A stretch of DNA of 64,000 nt, taken from the NCBI GenBank assembly GCA_020849535.1, contig JADLGB010000160.1, positions 35,840 to 99,839 of the forward strand, read 5' to 3'. Shown here piece after piece: positions 1 through 8,044 of the stretch (position 1 is the first letter of the stretch; every line of letters starts with the position of its first letter). This stretch comes from Candidatus Hydrogenedentota bacterium (lineage in GTDB: Bacteria > Hydrogenedentota > Hydrogenedentia > Hydrogenedentales > SLHB01). The notes beneath the pieces are model-generated. The model did not search any database, was not told where the DNA came from, and saw only the letters and a list, made by a program, of their open reading frames with translations. The position numbers were made by a program, and so were the translations under genes.

Positions 1-754
1 CAATGGCGCTTGGCATGCCCTCGCACGTGACCTCCGTGAAACTCCCGCCCGTAACGCACACGTAATAAGCCGTTGCGTGGGATGGATACCATTGGGGCGG
101 GTTGCCGATGCGCCATCCATTGTAGGAGTCAATCGGCGTGGGCATGTAGTGGTAGTACTCGCCTTCGCAATAGACGACCTTCCCGAACCCTCCCGCGTTG
201 TAGATGTGCCGCATCGCCGTGAGGTCTTCTTGATACGCCGAGGTCTCGAACAGCATGTACTTCAAGCCGGTTCTCTTGACCGCGTCAAACAATGCGTCCG
301 CCTCTTCGAGAGAACCCCAAACCGCGGGCGTGGACATCGCCACGTGCTTGCCGTGGTTCAGGGCGTCGATCGCGTGTTTTGCGTGCTGAGGCGCGTCGGT
401 CGCGACGAACACCGCCTCGATTGTGTCGTCCTCGATCAGTTCCTCCAGCGAATCGTACGTCTTTGCGCAACGGCAGGCCTGTGCCAGCGCGTCGCGCCGA
501 TCGGGAAACAGGTCGCTCACGGCCACGATTTCCACATTCGGATGGTCCTGAAACTGGAACTCCGCCCCGTACCGGCACACACCGTACCCGATGATGCCCA
601 CGCGCACCTTGCGATCCGAAATTGGATCCCTCCCGCCCGACGAGTCAATCGGTAATGCAGTACCACCTTGCGCTTGGGCGCTTTGAAGTCCCCATGCCGC
701 GGCCCCGGCTCCGGCGACTTCAAGGAAGCTCCTTCTGGTGAGCGTGTTCTTCAT
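1..754 (-). CDS. Gfo/Idh/MocA family oxidoreductase, Tat leader, C-terminus cut by window edge
   Basis: About 251 residues are visible from the ATG at 754; the gene runs off the left edge. The N-terminus carries a twin-arginine leader (RRSFLEV near residues 7-13) ending near AQAQ, so an exported, folded, cofactor-loaded protein is likely. A Rossmann start (VGIIGYG, about residue 53) and the helix before the usual EKP motif (HGKHVA) follow. Family members are NAD(P)-dependent sugar or cyclitol oxidoreductases. The odd point is that the EKP catalytic motif reads STP here, so the lysine is missing and activity is doubtful. It is the last visible gene of a minus-strand series, 27 bases after the amidohydrolase stop. 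Substrate cannot be assigned. Confidence 0.88.
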   Translation of the reverse strand, partial: MKNTLTRRSFLEVAGAGAAAWGLQSAQAQGGTALPIDSSGGRDPISDRKVRVGIIGYGVCRYGAEFQFQDHPNVEIVAVSDLFPDRRDALAQACRCAKTYDSLEELIEDDTIEAVFVATDAPQHAKHAIDALNHGKHVAMSTPAVWGSLEEADALFDAVKRTGLKYMLFETSAYQEDLTAMRHIYNAGGFGKVVYCEGEYYHYMPTPIDSYNGWRIGNPPQWYPSHATAYYVCVTGGSFTEVTCEGMPSAI

Positions 755-781
755 GGCGCAACTCCTTGACGTCCGCGTGCG

Positions 782-1897
782 TTACTTCGCCAACGCGCTC
801 GCCGCTGTCAATGACTTCATATCGTCTTGCACGTCATTCAACAGTCTCATGCCGTTGCCGTGGAACAACCCGTCAACAAACTCACGTCCCAGGCCGAGTC
901 GCTCCACCGCCTTGCGAGCGGCTCGAAGTTCTTCATAGAGAAACGAAGTGAAGCGGATCTTCCCGTGGTCGTCGGAGATTGAAAGTTTCCAGGGCTTGGG
1001 TGTGACATACGTATACTGATCGTTGATCTCCACAGATTTTCCGGGAGCCAGAGCGAGAGGGATATCGGAGCCGAACAGGATTCTCCGCGGGTCGAGTTTG
1101 CCGAACGCGTACTCCATCACTTCCCAGTTGTTCACCATCGCCAGGTCGTAGTAGAGGTTCGGCAAGTCCCGGAGCGCGTCGAGGTTCCCAACGACGTTCT
1201 TGTAGAAATAGGCACGACCGATATGGGCCAGCACGATGCGCGCGCGCGGATAAGAGGAACAGAGATCGACAAGCTGGCGTTGGTTGACCGGGTCTGCCAA
1301 GCGCGCCGCACGTGGTATATGGAGCATGATGAGGGCGCCAAACTCGTTCGCGACGTCCATTGCCCAGTCAGGCAGCATCTCGGGGATTTCAACGGTGTTT
1401 TCGTCGGCTTTCCGCGGATACACCGGGTAGGGTTTGAACCCCAACAGGCGTCCGCCCTCGAGGTCGCGGCGGACGGATTCCGCATCGTCCCGCAGTGGAT
1501 CTAGCAGCCGAAGGCCGAAGAACTTCTTGTTGTCGACACCTTCCGCGATATACTCGTTGTTTCGCCGGTGGTCACCCTCGACCACCGGAAGACCAAAGCA
1601 GACTGCTGAGTTTTCGCGGCCCGGAAAGCACTCATCCAAGTCCCTGGCCAGTTCCTCAAATGGGTAGCTCGTGATGGCGGGCCCACCGGAATGGAAGGGT
1701 TGGTCTTTGGGCAATACCCCTTCGTTGAAGACATGCACATGAAAGTCCAGGATCTTCTCCGGCAGGAAGCCGTCCAGTTCTTCATAGAATATCTTCTTGT
1801 TGCGATCGTGCTTGGTGGTTTCACGCCACATCCCGCTCTCCTCATCTGTCAAGTGCGCCTCGCCTACTGCATGCATCGCATCTCGGGCGCGGTTCAT
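782..1897 (-). CDS. Amidohydrolase-related TIM-barrel protein (amidohydrolase 2 type)
   Basis: 371 residues. The core opens with ILDFHVHVFNEG (about residue 50), the metal-binding HxH strand of amidohydrolase-2 proteins, and later shows VLAHIGRAYF (about residue 225) and ILFGSDIPLAL (about 275), which supply further histidine and aspartate ligands. Members are hydrolases or decarboxylases acting on carboxylated rings or lactones; no substrate can be read. No signal peptide is seen, so it is probably cytoplasmic. The ATG at 1897 overlaps the TGA of the upstream amidohydrolase (ATGA, 1894-1897), pointing to translational coupling; an alternative ATG lies at 1831. Two different amidohydrolases in tandem suggest consecutive hydrolytic steps, which is inference. 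Confidence 0.85.
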   Translation of the reverse strand: MNRARDAMHAVGEAHLTDEESGMWRETTKHDRNKKIFYEELDGFLPEKILDFHVHVFNEGVLPKDQPFHSGGPAITSYPFEELARDLDECFPGRENSAVCFGLPVVEGDHRRNNEYIAEGVDNKKFFGLRLLDPLRDDAESVRRDLEGGRLLGFKPYPVYPRKADENTVEIPEMLPDWAMDVANEFGALIMLHIPRAARLADPVNQRQLVDLCSSYPRARIVLAHIGRAYFYKNVVGNLDALRDLPNLYYDLAMVNNWEVMEYAFGKLDPRRILFGSDIPLALAPGKSVEINDQYTYVTPKPWKLSISDDHGKIRFTSFLYEELRAARKAVERLGLGREFVDGLFHGNGMRLLNDVQDDMKSLTAASALAK

Positions 1898-3354
1898 TCC
1901 GTGGGCACGAGTTTGAAAAGCTCCTGGGGATCAGACACGATGCCGCCGCGGATCACTTGCTCAATTTGCCTGACGTTTCGGATATCGGCCAGCGGGTCCG
2001 CGGAGAGGACAACGAGATCCGCAAGTTTTCCGGGCGTGATGCTGCCCAACTGCGTTTCCTGCTTCAGTATACCCGCGTTGTTGATTGTTGCTGCCTGCAA
2101 TGCGGCGGCGGGAGTCAGGCCAGACTCAACCAGCCGCTCCAGTTCATCCAGCAAGGAAAACCCGGGAATGACATACGGTTCCGGTGTGTCAGTACCGGCG
2201 AGAATCGTTATACCGGCACGGTACAGTATGCCGGTCAACTCCTGGTATTTGTCGAATTCGCGTTTGCGAAGATCGAAGGTCTCCGGTTTCAAATCCTGGC
2301 CGGCCCGGTGGGCTTCCCATCGCCGCTGGAGGCGGGCCGGGACATGCGCAAGGTCCGGGTTTTTCCACACCGCCTCGAGGTCGGTCAGCAACAGAGAGTT
2401 GCGGAAAATTGTCAAGGTCGGGTCGACCCGGACGTGGTGCTGGGCGATGCTGTTGATAAGGTCCTGTGCCTTGGGCGTCGTCAGGTCCATCGAGGACCGG
2501 TATCCTTCGGGCCGCGGGCCGTCGGGAATGATGTAGTCAAATACGGACCAAATGTGCTCGAGACAGTCGATTCCATCGGCGACGGCGTCCTGCGCGGAGT
2601 ACAAGCCAAGGTGGGCGGTGACGATGAGACCGTGATTGTGGCCTTCCTCGATGATCCGCTTGCCGACGGGACGCTCGGTCCCGACGTAGAGCTTCAGCGT
2701 GGTGACGCCCCACGCCGCCATGTCCGCGACGAAGTCCGGTACCTTTTCCGGGTCCGGCACGGCCCAGCCGATATCTTGGTGAAAGGGCTGCGAGCCATCG
2801 ATCAACGGGCTGCACATGAAGACTCGCGGGCATGACCCGGAGTTCGCCTCGGCGTAGCGGGCAAGGAGTTTCTGCGTCATAATGGTGTCACCGACATCCC
2901 GCAATGAGGTAACGCCCGCCGCGAGAAACAGGGGAAAGACTTCGTCGCCCGTCATGTGCGCGAGGTTCAACTGATGGGTGATGTGGACATGCCCATCGAT
3001 CAGGCCGGGGATGATGTACTTGCCGCGGACATCCATGACCTGCGATCCGGCAGGGGGGTCGAATGCTGTCGAATTTGGGATCACGCGCTCGATTCGGTCG
3101 CCGGAAATAACTATGGTCTGGTCAGGCACCATGGTGCCTGTATGCGCATCAAAGACCGTCCCGCCGCGCAGCACAATGGTGTCAGAAGACACCTTTGCTT
3201 CACCCCATGCCGGGCAAACAAGGAGTGCCAACGCGAGCGATACGCTCAGCAGTGCGGCCAAGGGGGACGCGGCAATGCGGGATCTGTCTTTCCCGGTCGC
3301 GACCGCGGCGGCACCGGATTCTGTCGTGAAGGTCTCTATTGTTCTATATGGCAT
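1894..3354 (-). CDS. Amidohydrolase family protein, imidazolonepropionase-like, exported
   Basis: 486 residues from the ATG at 3354, which has AGGATAGGG upstream; a TTG ten codons earlier is less likely. A hydrophobic stretch (LLSVSLALALLVCPAWGEA, about residues 35-53) is a signal peptide, so the enzyme probably acts in the periplasm. The small beta-sandwich domain (VLRGGTVFDAHTG), the metal motif GLIDGHVHITH, the later VTAHLG and the terminal AGTDTPEPY are typical of imidazolonepropionase-like and prolidase-like amidohydrolases. The C-terminal GKLADLVVLSADPL is the standard closing strand. Its stop overlaps the next gene's start by ATGA. The real substrate (peptide, cyclic amide, lactone) is unknown. 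Confidence 0.88.
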   Translation of the reverse strand: MPYRTIETFTTESGAAAVATGKDRSRIAASPLAALLSVSLALALLVCPAWGEAKVSSDTIVLRGGTVFDAHTGTMVPDQTIVISGDRIERVIPNSTAFDPPAGSQVMDVRGKYIIPGLIDGHVHITHQLNLAHMTGDEVFPLFLAAGVTSLRDVGDTIMTQKLLARYAEANSGSCPRVFMCSPLIDGSQPFHQDIGWAVPDPEKVPDFVADMAAWGVTTLKLYVGTERPVGKRIIEEGHNHGLIVTAHLGLYSAQDAVADGIDCLEHIWSVFDYIIPDGPRPEGYRSSMDLTTPKAQDLINSIAQHHVRVDPTLTIFRNSLLLTDLEAVWKNPDLAHVPARLQRRWEAHRAGQDLKPETFDLRKREFDKYQELTGILYRAGITILAGTDTPEPYVIPGFSLLDELERLVESGLTPAAALQAATINNAGILKQETQLGSITPGKLADLVVLSADPLADIRNVRQIEQVIRGGIVSDPQELFKLVPTE

Positions 3355-3429
3355 TTCTACCCTATCCTGATGCTGAGTCTGCAACTGCGTAGTGTGGAGC
3401 GCGCAAGACTTCGTGCGGAAGAATCACCG

Positions 3430-3738
3430 TCAGGGCGATTCAGTATCCGGTGTTTGCGCGGCATCCGGCGCGGTCTGGTTCATTTGTTCTGCCTCAAGGC
3501 GCTGCTGCGCGATGTCCGCGGGGGTGACAGCAACTTGAGGGTTCACACCCGCCCTGCGAAATGCCTCCGCTTGGGCGTTTCTCACGCGCTCGAGCTGAGC
3601 TTTCTGCTCATCACTGAGTGACTCTTCCTTCACGACGGGAAGCTGCACTTCGTGCGAGCCACACCCCGCCGCCGCAAGCAGTACACCGCACGCGGCAAAT
3701 CTGATGACTCCTCGCTTGCCCCAAGTCATTCCCTTCAT
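3430..3738 (-). CDS. Small putative lipoprotein, unknown function
   Basis: 102 residues from the ATG at 3738, chosen because GGGAG lies six bases upstream; an earlier ATG at 3744 sits directly on that site. The N-terminus is a lipoprotein signal: basic start, hydrophobic run, then lipobox LAAAGC (cysteine about residue 26). The mature part is short, hydrophilic and rich in Glu, Gln and Ala, with a predicted helix (SDEQKAQLERVRNAQAEAF) and a disordered tail. I recognise no domain. It lies between the pseudopilin-like gene and the amidohydrolases on the same strand, after a very strong hairpin, so it may be transcribed separately from the gene before it. Confidence 0.72.
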   Translation of the reverse strand: MKGMTWGKRGVIRFAACGVLLAAAGCGSHEVQLPVVKEESLSDEQKAQLERVRNAQAEAFRRAGVNPQVAVTPADIAQQRLEAEQMNQTAPDAAQTPDTESP

Positions 3739-3781
3739 AGTCATCTCCCTTCAAGTGGTAGCAGAATCGCATCTGTGGTCT

Positions 3782-3814
3782 CCGGCGAGGGGGGTGAGAA
3801 CCCCCCTCCGCCGG
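3782..3814 (-). terminator. Strong GC hairpin after the pseudopilin-like gene
   Basis: A 13-base left arm (CCGGCGAGGGGGG), a six-base loop (TGAGAA) and a right arm with one bulged C form an almost perfect stem between the stop at 3858 and the lipoprotein start at 3738. No T-tract follows on either strand, so it may stop transcription only partly or protect a processed 3' end. Confidence 0.5.
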
Positions 3815-3857
3815 ATTGTGCATATGCCAGTGAGTTTGTCACTTGCTCGAGAGACGC

Positions 3858-4928
3858 TCAGCCGGAGCCGCCGTACCCAGCGACAAAGGCCGTCCACACG
3901 TTCGGGTATGGCGGATAGGCGCCTCCCGCGAGGGACGCGGCCGGCAGGTCCGTTGTCAGCATGGGAGCTTTTTCGTTCAGCTTGACGTACTCGACGTGGC
4001 CATCCATGTACAGGACATTCGAGCCGCCCGGAATATGGTTGAAGCGCAGCGTTCCGCCGCCCGTTGTCGAAATGACATCCATTCCGCTCGCGTAGGCATC
4101 CCACATCACGAAGATGGTACTTTGGGCTTGCGCACTGCCAGCGGGATTGTTGATGTCGGTGATGAAGAAGCGCTCCGTTCCTTCCTTCAGATGAGAGTAC
4201 TTTCCGGTCAACGGCGTAACCCCATCATCATCGATTTGGATTGCCCCGCCGTACGTGTAGCCACCCTGGTCCATGCCGTCCACAGCGACCGGCTTTCCGG
4301 CGCAGCGGACTTGGTAGATATACGGGCACGAGGAATCCACGCTGGCCGAACCGGGGTTGTAGAACGTGTAGGTTATCGGGGCGTCACAACCACAACCGGG
4401 AACCCCGAGGTCGGAGTAGAACATCCCGAACTGGGCGTCAATAATTGCGCTCTGGCTACGGAGAGCAAATTGGTTGTAGAGGTATGAGATCGGATTGCTG
4501 AGTTTCTGGTTGAGGCAGGCCTTCTTTTCGTCAGGCGTGCCTCCATTCGAGTTGCGAATGCGGTCGATCTGTGCGACGAAATCCGATTCGAGGCCATACG
4601 AACTGGCGACGTTGTCGCCGCTGGCATCGGACGGACACCGCGACAGCGCGGGATCGGTCCAGTACTCCGGATAGAGCTGTTCGGCGTTGATCCCCATCCA
4701 ATAGTGACCAGCATACGTTGCCAAGTCCAAGCCGTCCGGGAAGCGATCCTTGTTCTCGCCCGAGAACATTTTCAGGATCAGTCCCCACTGCTTGAGATTG
4801 TTCTGGCACGATGCCCGGCGCGCCGCCTCGCGCGCACGCGCTAAAGCTGGAAGAAGAATCGCGGCGAGTATCCCAATGATCGCGATTACGACTAAGAGCT
4901 CAATTAGGGTGAATCCTCTTCTTCGCAT
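3858..4928 (-). CDS. Prepilin-leader protein of the DUF1559-like type (type II/IV pseudopilin-like)
   Basis: 356 residues from the ATG at 4928, chosen over an upstream ATG at 4964 because AGGAG sits eight bases before it and the leader then starts [19 protein letters not shown]. This is a class III prepilin leader: cleavage after Gly with Phe at +1, Glu at +5 and a hydrophobic helix of about 20 residues. The C-terminus has the [17 protein letters not shown] signature of planctomycete-type DUF1559 proteins, here with ten rather than nine residues between His and DG. Such proteins occur in large paralogous sets in PVC-like genomes and are thought to be exported and assembled at the cell surface; their exact job is unknown. 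A strong promoter and a leader of about 257 bases precede it. Confidence 0.9.
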   Translation of the reverse strand: MRRRGFTLIELLVVIAIIGILAAILLPALARAREAARRASCQNNLKQWGLILKMFSGENKDRFPDGLDLATYAGHYWMGINAEQLYPEYWTDPALSRCPSDASGDNVASSYGLESDFVAQIDRIRNSNGGTPDEKKACLNQKLSNPISYLYNQFALRSQSAIIDAQFGMFYSDLGVPGCGCDAPITYTFYNPGSASVDSSCPYIYQVRCAGKPVAVDGMDQGGYTYGGAIQIDDDGVTPLTGKYSHLKEGTERFFITDINNPAGSAQAQSTIFVMWDAYASGMDVISTTGGGTLRFNHIPGGSNVLYMDGHVEYVKLNEKAPMLTTDLPAASLAGGAYPPYPNVWTAFVAGYGGSG

Positions 4929-5186
4929 TGCGAGTTCTCCTGAGGTTGACTTCGGTTCCGACATACCGAAAGACGATGAATCGTAATGACCACTTGTTTA
5001 CATGTTGCTTGCCGCTCCGGTCCGAGGTCGACTTGCGGGACCGGCACCCAGCGGCTCTTCTCACAGCCCAATGCGGCCACATCAGTGTACCCCGCAGGCT
5101 AGCGTCCCCCTCCTTTCTCCGGCGATGGCGCGCAGGCCACCGGAATGTTTGATTAGAAATCTTCGACTGTTTGAATAGCACTTACT
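4929..5186 (-). ncRNA. Long structured 5' leader of the pseudopilin-like gene (candidate cis-regulatory RNA)
   Basis: From the -10 box at 5193-5198 transcription should start near 5186, leaving about 257 untranslated bases. On the RNA strand I see GGUGGC/GCCAUC (around 5130), UGCGG/CCGCA enclosing CAC/GUG (around 5085), GGCU/AGCC (around 5060) and the seven-pair stem CCGGUCC/GGACCGG (5013-5046). A purine-rich GGAGAAAGGAGGGGG lies between the first two. The part GGGACGCUAGCC recalls the c-di-GMP-I riboswitch core, but the GGCAAACC half is not there, so no riboswitch class is claimed. Confidence 0.4.
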
Positions 5187-5192
5187 GGCACC

Positions 5193-5221
5193 GTTATAAC
5201 AGGTCGCCGCTGATTTGTCAA
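5193..5221 (-). promoter_or_regulatory. Sigma70-type promoter for the pseudopilin-like gene
   Basis: On the minus strand TTGACA (5216-5221) is followed after exactly 17 bases by TATAAC (5193-5198). This is a near-consensus housekeeping promoter facing the gene at 4928. Confidence 0.7.
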
Positions 5222-5359
5222 CACCATTGCAACAATAGTTTGAAACCTCTGAACAAATAATATAGCCAATGATTGGTTTATTTTCAAGAGTTTTGTGTGC
5301 TTTCCGCCCGACCGAGCGGTCAAGGAGCCGAATCGCTGGTTTGTGATTCAATCAATTAC

Positions 5360-5388
5360 TTGACTGAGCACAAACATATTGATACAAT
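5360..5388 (+). promoter_or_regulatory. Sigma70-type promoter for the GntR-type regulator, with overlapping small palindrome
   Basis: TTGACT (5360-5365), a 17-base spacer and TACAAT (5383-5388) face the regulator that starts at 5491. The interrupted palindrome ATTG-ATA-CAAT (5378-5388) covers the -10 box and would suit autorepression, which is inference. The divergent promoter at 5193-5221 lies about 140 bases away, so one regulator could control both sides. Confidence 0.6.
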
Positions 5389-5490
5389 TGTTCACAGGCG
5401 ATAGGCGACGGGGAAAAGCTTCTCAGGCGCCTTGATACGCGATAGATAGTGGCCGGGTGCGCAGCATCCATAATGTAGTTAGGGAGCGCC

Positions 5491-6690
5491 GTGAAACAGA
5501 GTGCCGTTTCAAGAGACCCTAATGTCAGCAACGTGCCATTGGCCCGAATGACCGGCGAAGTGGACAGCGATGTGTGGGTACGCTCGTTTGGGGGATGTGC
5601 CTCCCGCGAAGCGATGATCACCGCCATGCGAGAGCTGCTCGATTCGGGCGCACTTCAAGTGGGCTATCGTCTGCCGTCAATTCGCACGTTACAGGAAATC
5701 ACGGGGCTGCGGCAGCATGAGGTATACCGCGCGCTTGAGACCTTGGCTACGGAAGGACTCATAGAGCAACGGCGCGGCTCGGGGACGTTCGTTCGCGGCT
5801 CGAGCCGACGTGAGCGGGGAGACGAAGACACCCAGGGCGCGTTGCGCATCGCGGTGATTCCCCCATCGTGGGATCCGGGCGTTTCGCACCATGCGGTGGC
5901 GGTGTTCCTGGCGGGAATCACCGGCCACGCGGATGTGCGGCACTCCGTGCAATTGGTCCCCGCGCGCATTCCGGAGCAGATGCCCATGTCGTTCGCCGAA
6001 CACATTCGGTCGCTGCACATCGATGGGACGATTTGGATCAAGCCTCCGGTCGCGCCGCCGCCGGCCTTGGTTGGCCTGTTGACAGCTGGAATTCCCGTGG
6101 TGGCGGTGGGGCGGACTTACGCACACCTGCCCGTAATCTCCGCGGACTACGATCACGAGGCGACCGGCAATGAGATTGCGGAGTTCCTGGTTCGCAAAGG
6201 CCGCAAGAAGCTCCTGTGCATGGCGGGAGTGAAAAACGATCAACTCATGATCAACCAACTCACGGCGCTCCGGGAAGCGATGGAACGGCACGGGCTGGAT
6301 CTTCCGGAGAACCAGATCGTGACGGTCCGCATTGCGAGCGCGGCAAGCGTCTATGCCATGGATCTCCGCGACACTGTCGCACAGTTTTTCCGCCAGCACA
6401 GCGACTTCGATGCGGTCTTTTCCATCTATCCCGATCAGTTCGACGTGTTGACATCGATCCACGAGTCGGGGTTTCGCCGTTGTCCTGAGGATTTCATTCA
6501 CATTCACCAAGGCTCGTGTAATGTTTGGCCGGGGCAGAAATGGCCCCCGTTCCCAACCGCCGTCTTAAGCGCGCCCAGCGAGGCGGTGGGCCGTCAGGCG
6601 GTCAAAGAGTTGGAGCGCGTGCTCGGTGTGTGCGAGCACCCCGAACCCGAGAACCTTGGCATGCGGATCGAGGTCGATCCGTACGCGTGA
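5491..6690 (+). CDS. GntR-family winged-helix regulator with LacI-type sugar-sensing domain
   Basis: 399 residues from a GTG with AGGGAG closely upstream. Residues about 40-105 form a GntR winged helix (YRLPSIRTLQEITG, then RALETLATEGLIEQRRGSG, ending in the GTFV wing). Residues about 120-395 resemble the periplasmic-binding-protein-like sensor of LacI/AraR regulators (GIPVVAVGRTYAHLPVISAD, AEFLVRKGRKKLLCMAG). This GntR plus LacI-type layout is that of AraR-like repressors, which release DNA when a sugar binds. It heads a plus-strand series leading to a sugar isomerase and symporter, so it probably senses a related sugar. Ligand and operator are not readable. Confidence 0.85.
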   Translation: MKQSAVSRDPNVSNVPLARMTGEVDSDVWVRSFGGCASREAMITAMRELLDSGALQVGYRLPSIRTLQEITGLRQHEVYRALETLATEGLIEQRRGSGTFVRGSSRRERGDEDTQGALRIAVIPPSWDPGVSHHAVAVFLAGITGHADVRHSVQLVPARIPEQMPMSFAEHIRSLHIDGTIWIKPPVAPPPALVGLLTAGIPVVAVGRTYAHLPVISADYDHEATGNEIAEFLVRKGRKKLLCMAGVKNDQLMINQLTALREAMERHGLDLPENQIVTVRIASAASVYAMDLRDTVAQFFRQHSDFDAVFSIYPDQFDVLTSIHESGFRRCPEDFIHIHQGSCNVWPGQKWPPFPTAVLSAPSEAVGRQAVKELERVLGVCEHPEPENLGMRIEVDPYA

Positions 6691-6796
6691 TTCCAGCACC
6701 TTGCGGCCACGGGCACGGCGGTGAAGACCGTTTCCCGTCACGCTTCGGTCGCACCTTGTCGAAACAGCGAACTCAACGACGAAAGGATAATCGCAC

Positions 6797-7834
6797 ATGG
6801 AGTATAGATCGTTGGGGCGTTCGGGGCTGATGGTACCGGCGCTGAGTTTTGGCACGGGTACTTTCGGAGACGAGAACAGCCGTTTCAAAGCGTTTGGAAC
6901 CAATGGCCCCGCAGAGGCCACGCGGCTTGTGGACATTTGTCTTGACGCGGGCATCAACATGTTTGACTCCGCCGACGTGTATTCCGAGGGGGCGGCGGAG
7001 CGCATTCTCGGCCACGCCATCAAAGGCCGCCGTGAGGCGGTACTCATCTCCACCAAGGCGACCTTTCGCGCGGGGCAGGGTCCCAACGATGTGGGCTCCT
7101 CACGCCATCATCTGACACGTTCAATCGAAGGGAGTCTTCGCCGGCTCGGCACGGACTACATAGACCTCTTTCAATTGCATGGGTTCGACGCGGCGACCCC
7201 GATCGAAGAGACCCTGGCAACGCTCGACACCATGGTCCGCAGTGGCAAGGTGCGGTACATCGGCTGCTCCAACTTCTCGGGCTGGCACCTCATGAAGTCG
7301 TTGGCGGTCTCCGATCGATTCGGGCTGACGCGCTATGTGGCGCATCAGGTCTATTACTCGCTCGTGGGCAGGGACTATGAGTGGGAGCTGATGCCCCTGG
7401 CAAAGGACCAGGGCGTGGGTGCGGTAGTGTGGAGTCCGCTGGGCTGGGGAAGGCTCACCGGGAAGATCCGGCGAGGCGCGCCGCGGCCCGAAGTGAGCAG
7501 ACTCAACGAGCAGGCCGCGATCGATGCGGGCCCCCCCGTCGAGGACGAATACTTGTATACCGTGGTGGACGCGTTGGACGGCGTTGCGCAAGAAACGGGG
7601 AAGACAATTCCTCAGGTGGCATTGAACTGGCTGATGCAGAAGCCCACGGTTTCGAGCGTGATCGTTGGCGCGCGCAATGAAGGGCAGCTTCGTCAGAACT
7701 TGGGCGCCGTGGGCTGGAGTCTCACACCCGAGCAGATGGGCAGGCTGAACGAAGCCAGCAAGTTGCGGCCCAGTTACCCGTATTGGCACCAGCAGCAGTT
7801 TGTGGAACGCAACCCCTTCCCTGGAGCGGCATAG
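6797..7834 (+). CDS. Aldo/keto reductase
   Basis: 345 residues, with AAAGGA upstream of the ATG. The classical tetrad is present: Asp and Tyr in FDSADVYSEG (about residues 55-64), Lys in LISTKATFR (about 85) and His in LFQLHGFD (about 118). The NADPH-binding C-terminal part (VSSVIVGARNEGQLRQNLGA) is intact, and the length is normal for the soluble bacterial (YajO/Tas/YghZ-like) groups. It reduces aldehydes or ketoses with NADPH in the cytoplasm; the substrate is unknown. It follows the GntR-type regulator by 106 bases on the same strand and has its own Shine-Dalgarno site; a separate promoter begins just after it at 7856. Confidence 0.9.
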   Translation: MEYRSLGRSGLMVPALSFGTGTFGDENSRFKAFGTNGPAEATRLVDICLDAGINMFDSADVYSEGAAERILGHAIKGRREAVLISTKATFRAGQGPNDVGSSRHHLTRSIEGSLRRLGTDYIDLFQLHGFDAATPIEETLATLDTMVRSGKVRYIGCSNFSGWHLMKSLAVSDRFGLTRYVAHQVYYSLVGRDYEWELMPLAKDQGVGAVVWSPLGWGRLTGKIRRGAPRPEVSRLNEQAAIDAGPPVEDEYLYTVVDALDGVAQETGKTIPQVALNWLMQKPTVSSVIVGARNEGQLRQNLGAVGWSLTPEQMGRLNEASKLRPSYPYWHQQQFVERNPFPGAA

Positions 7835-7855
7835 GCGCGAACGGGTGACAGGCTC

Positions 7856-7884
7856 TTGACAGATATACCTCCATCGTGTAGCAT
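7856..7884 (+). promoter_or_regulatory. Sigma70-type promoter ahead of the LamG/isomerase/symporter run
   Basis: TTGACA (7856-7861), a 17-base spacer and TAGCAT (7879-7884) lie 22 bases after the aldo/keto reductase stop and about 160 bases before the LamG gene. Confidence 0.55.
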
Positions 7885-8044
7885 CGTGTTCCTAATGAAC
7901 TCAATACATGTGCCATACGAACTTAATGAGATTGCAGAGCCGGATCAGCCAAGCGGCGGCGTGAGTGGCGAAGACAGAGAAATCGGGGCGCCCTAGTTCA
8001 TCCCACGCGGCGTTGGGCCGAGACGGGGTTAGTTGGAGATCAAA

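Noticed and set aside
5041..5135. c-di-GMP-I riboswitch in the pseudopilin leader
   Set aside because: Only GGGACGC-AGCC fits; the GGCAAACC strand and the GAAA tetraloop hairpin are not found, so it is described only as a structured leader.
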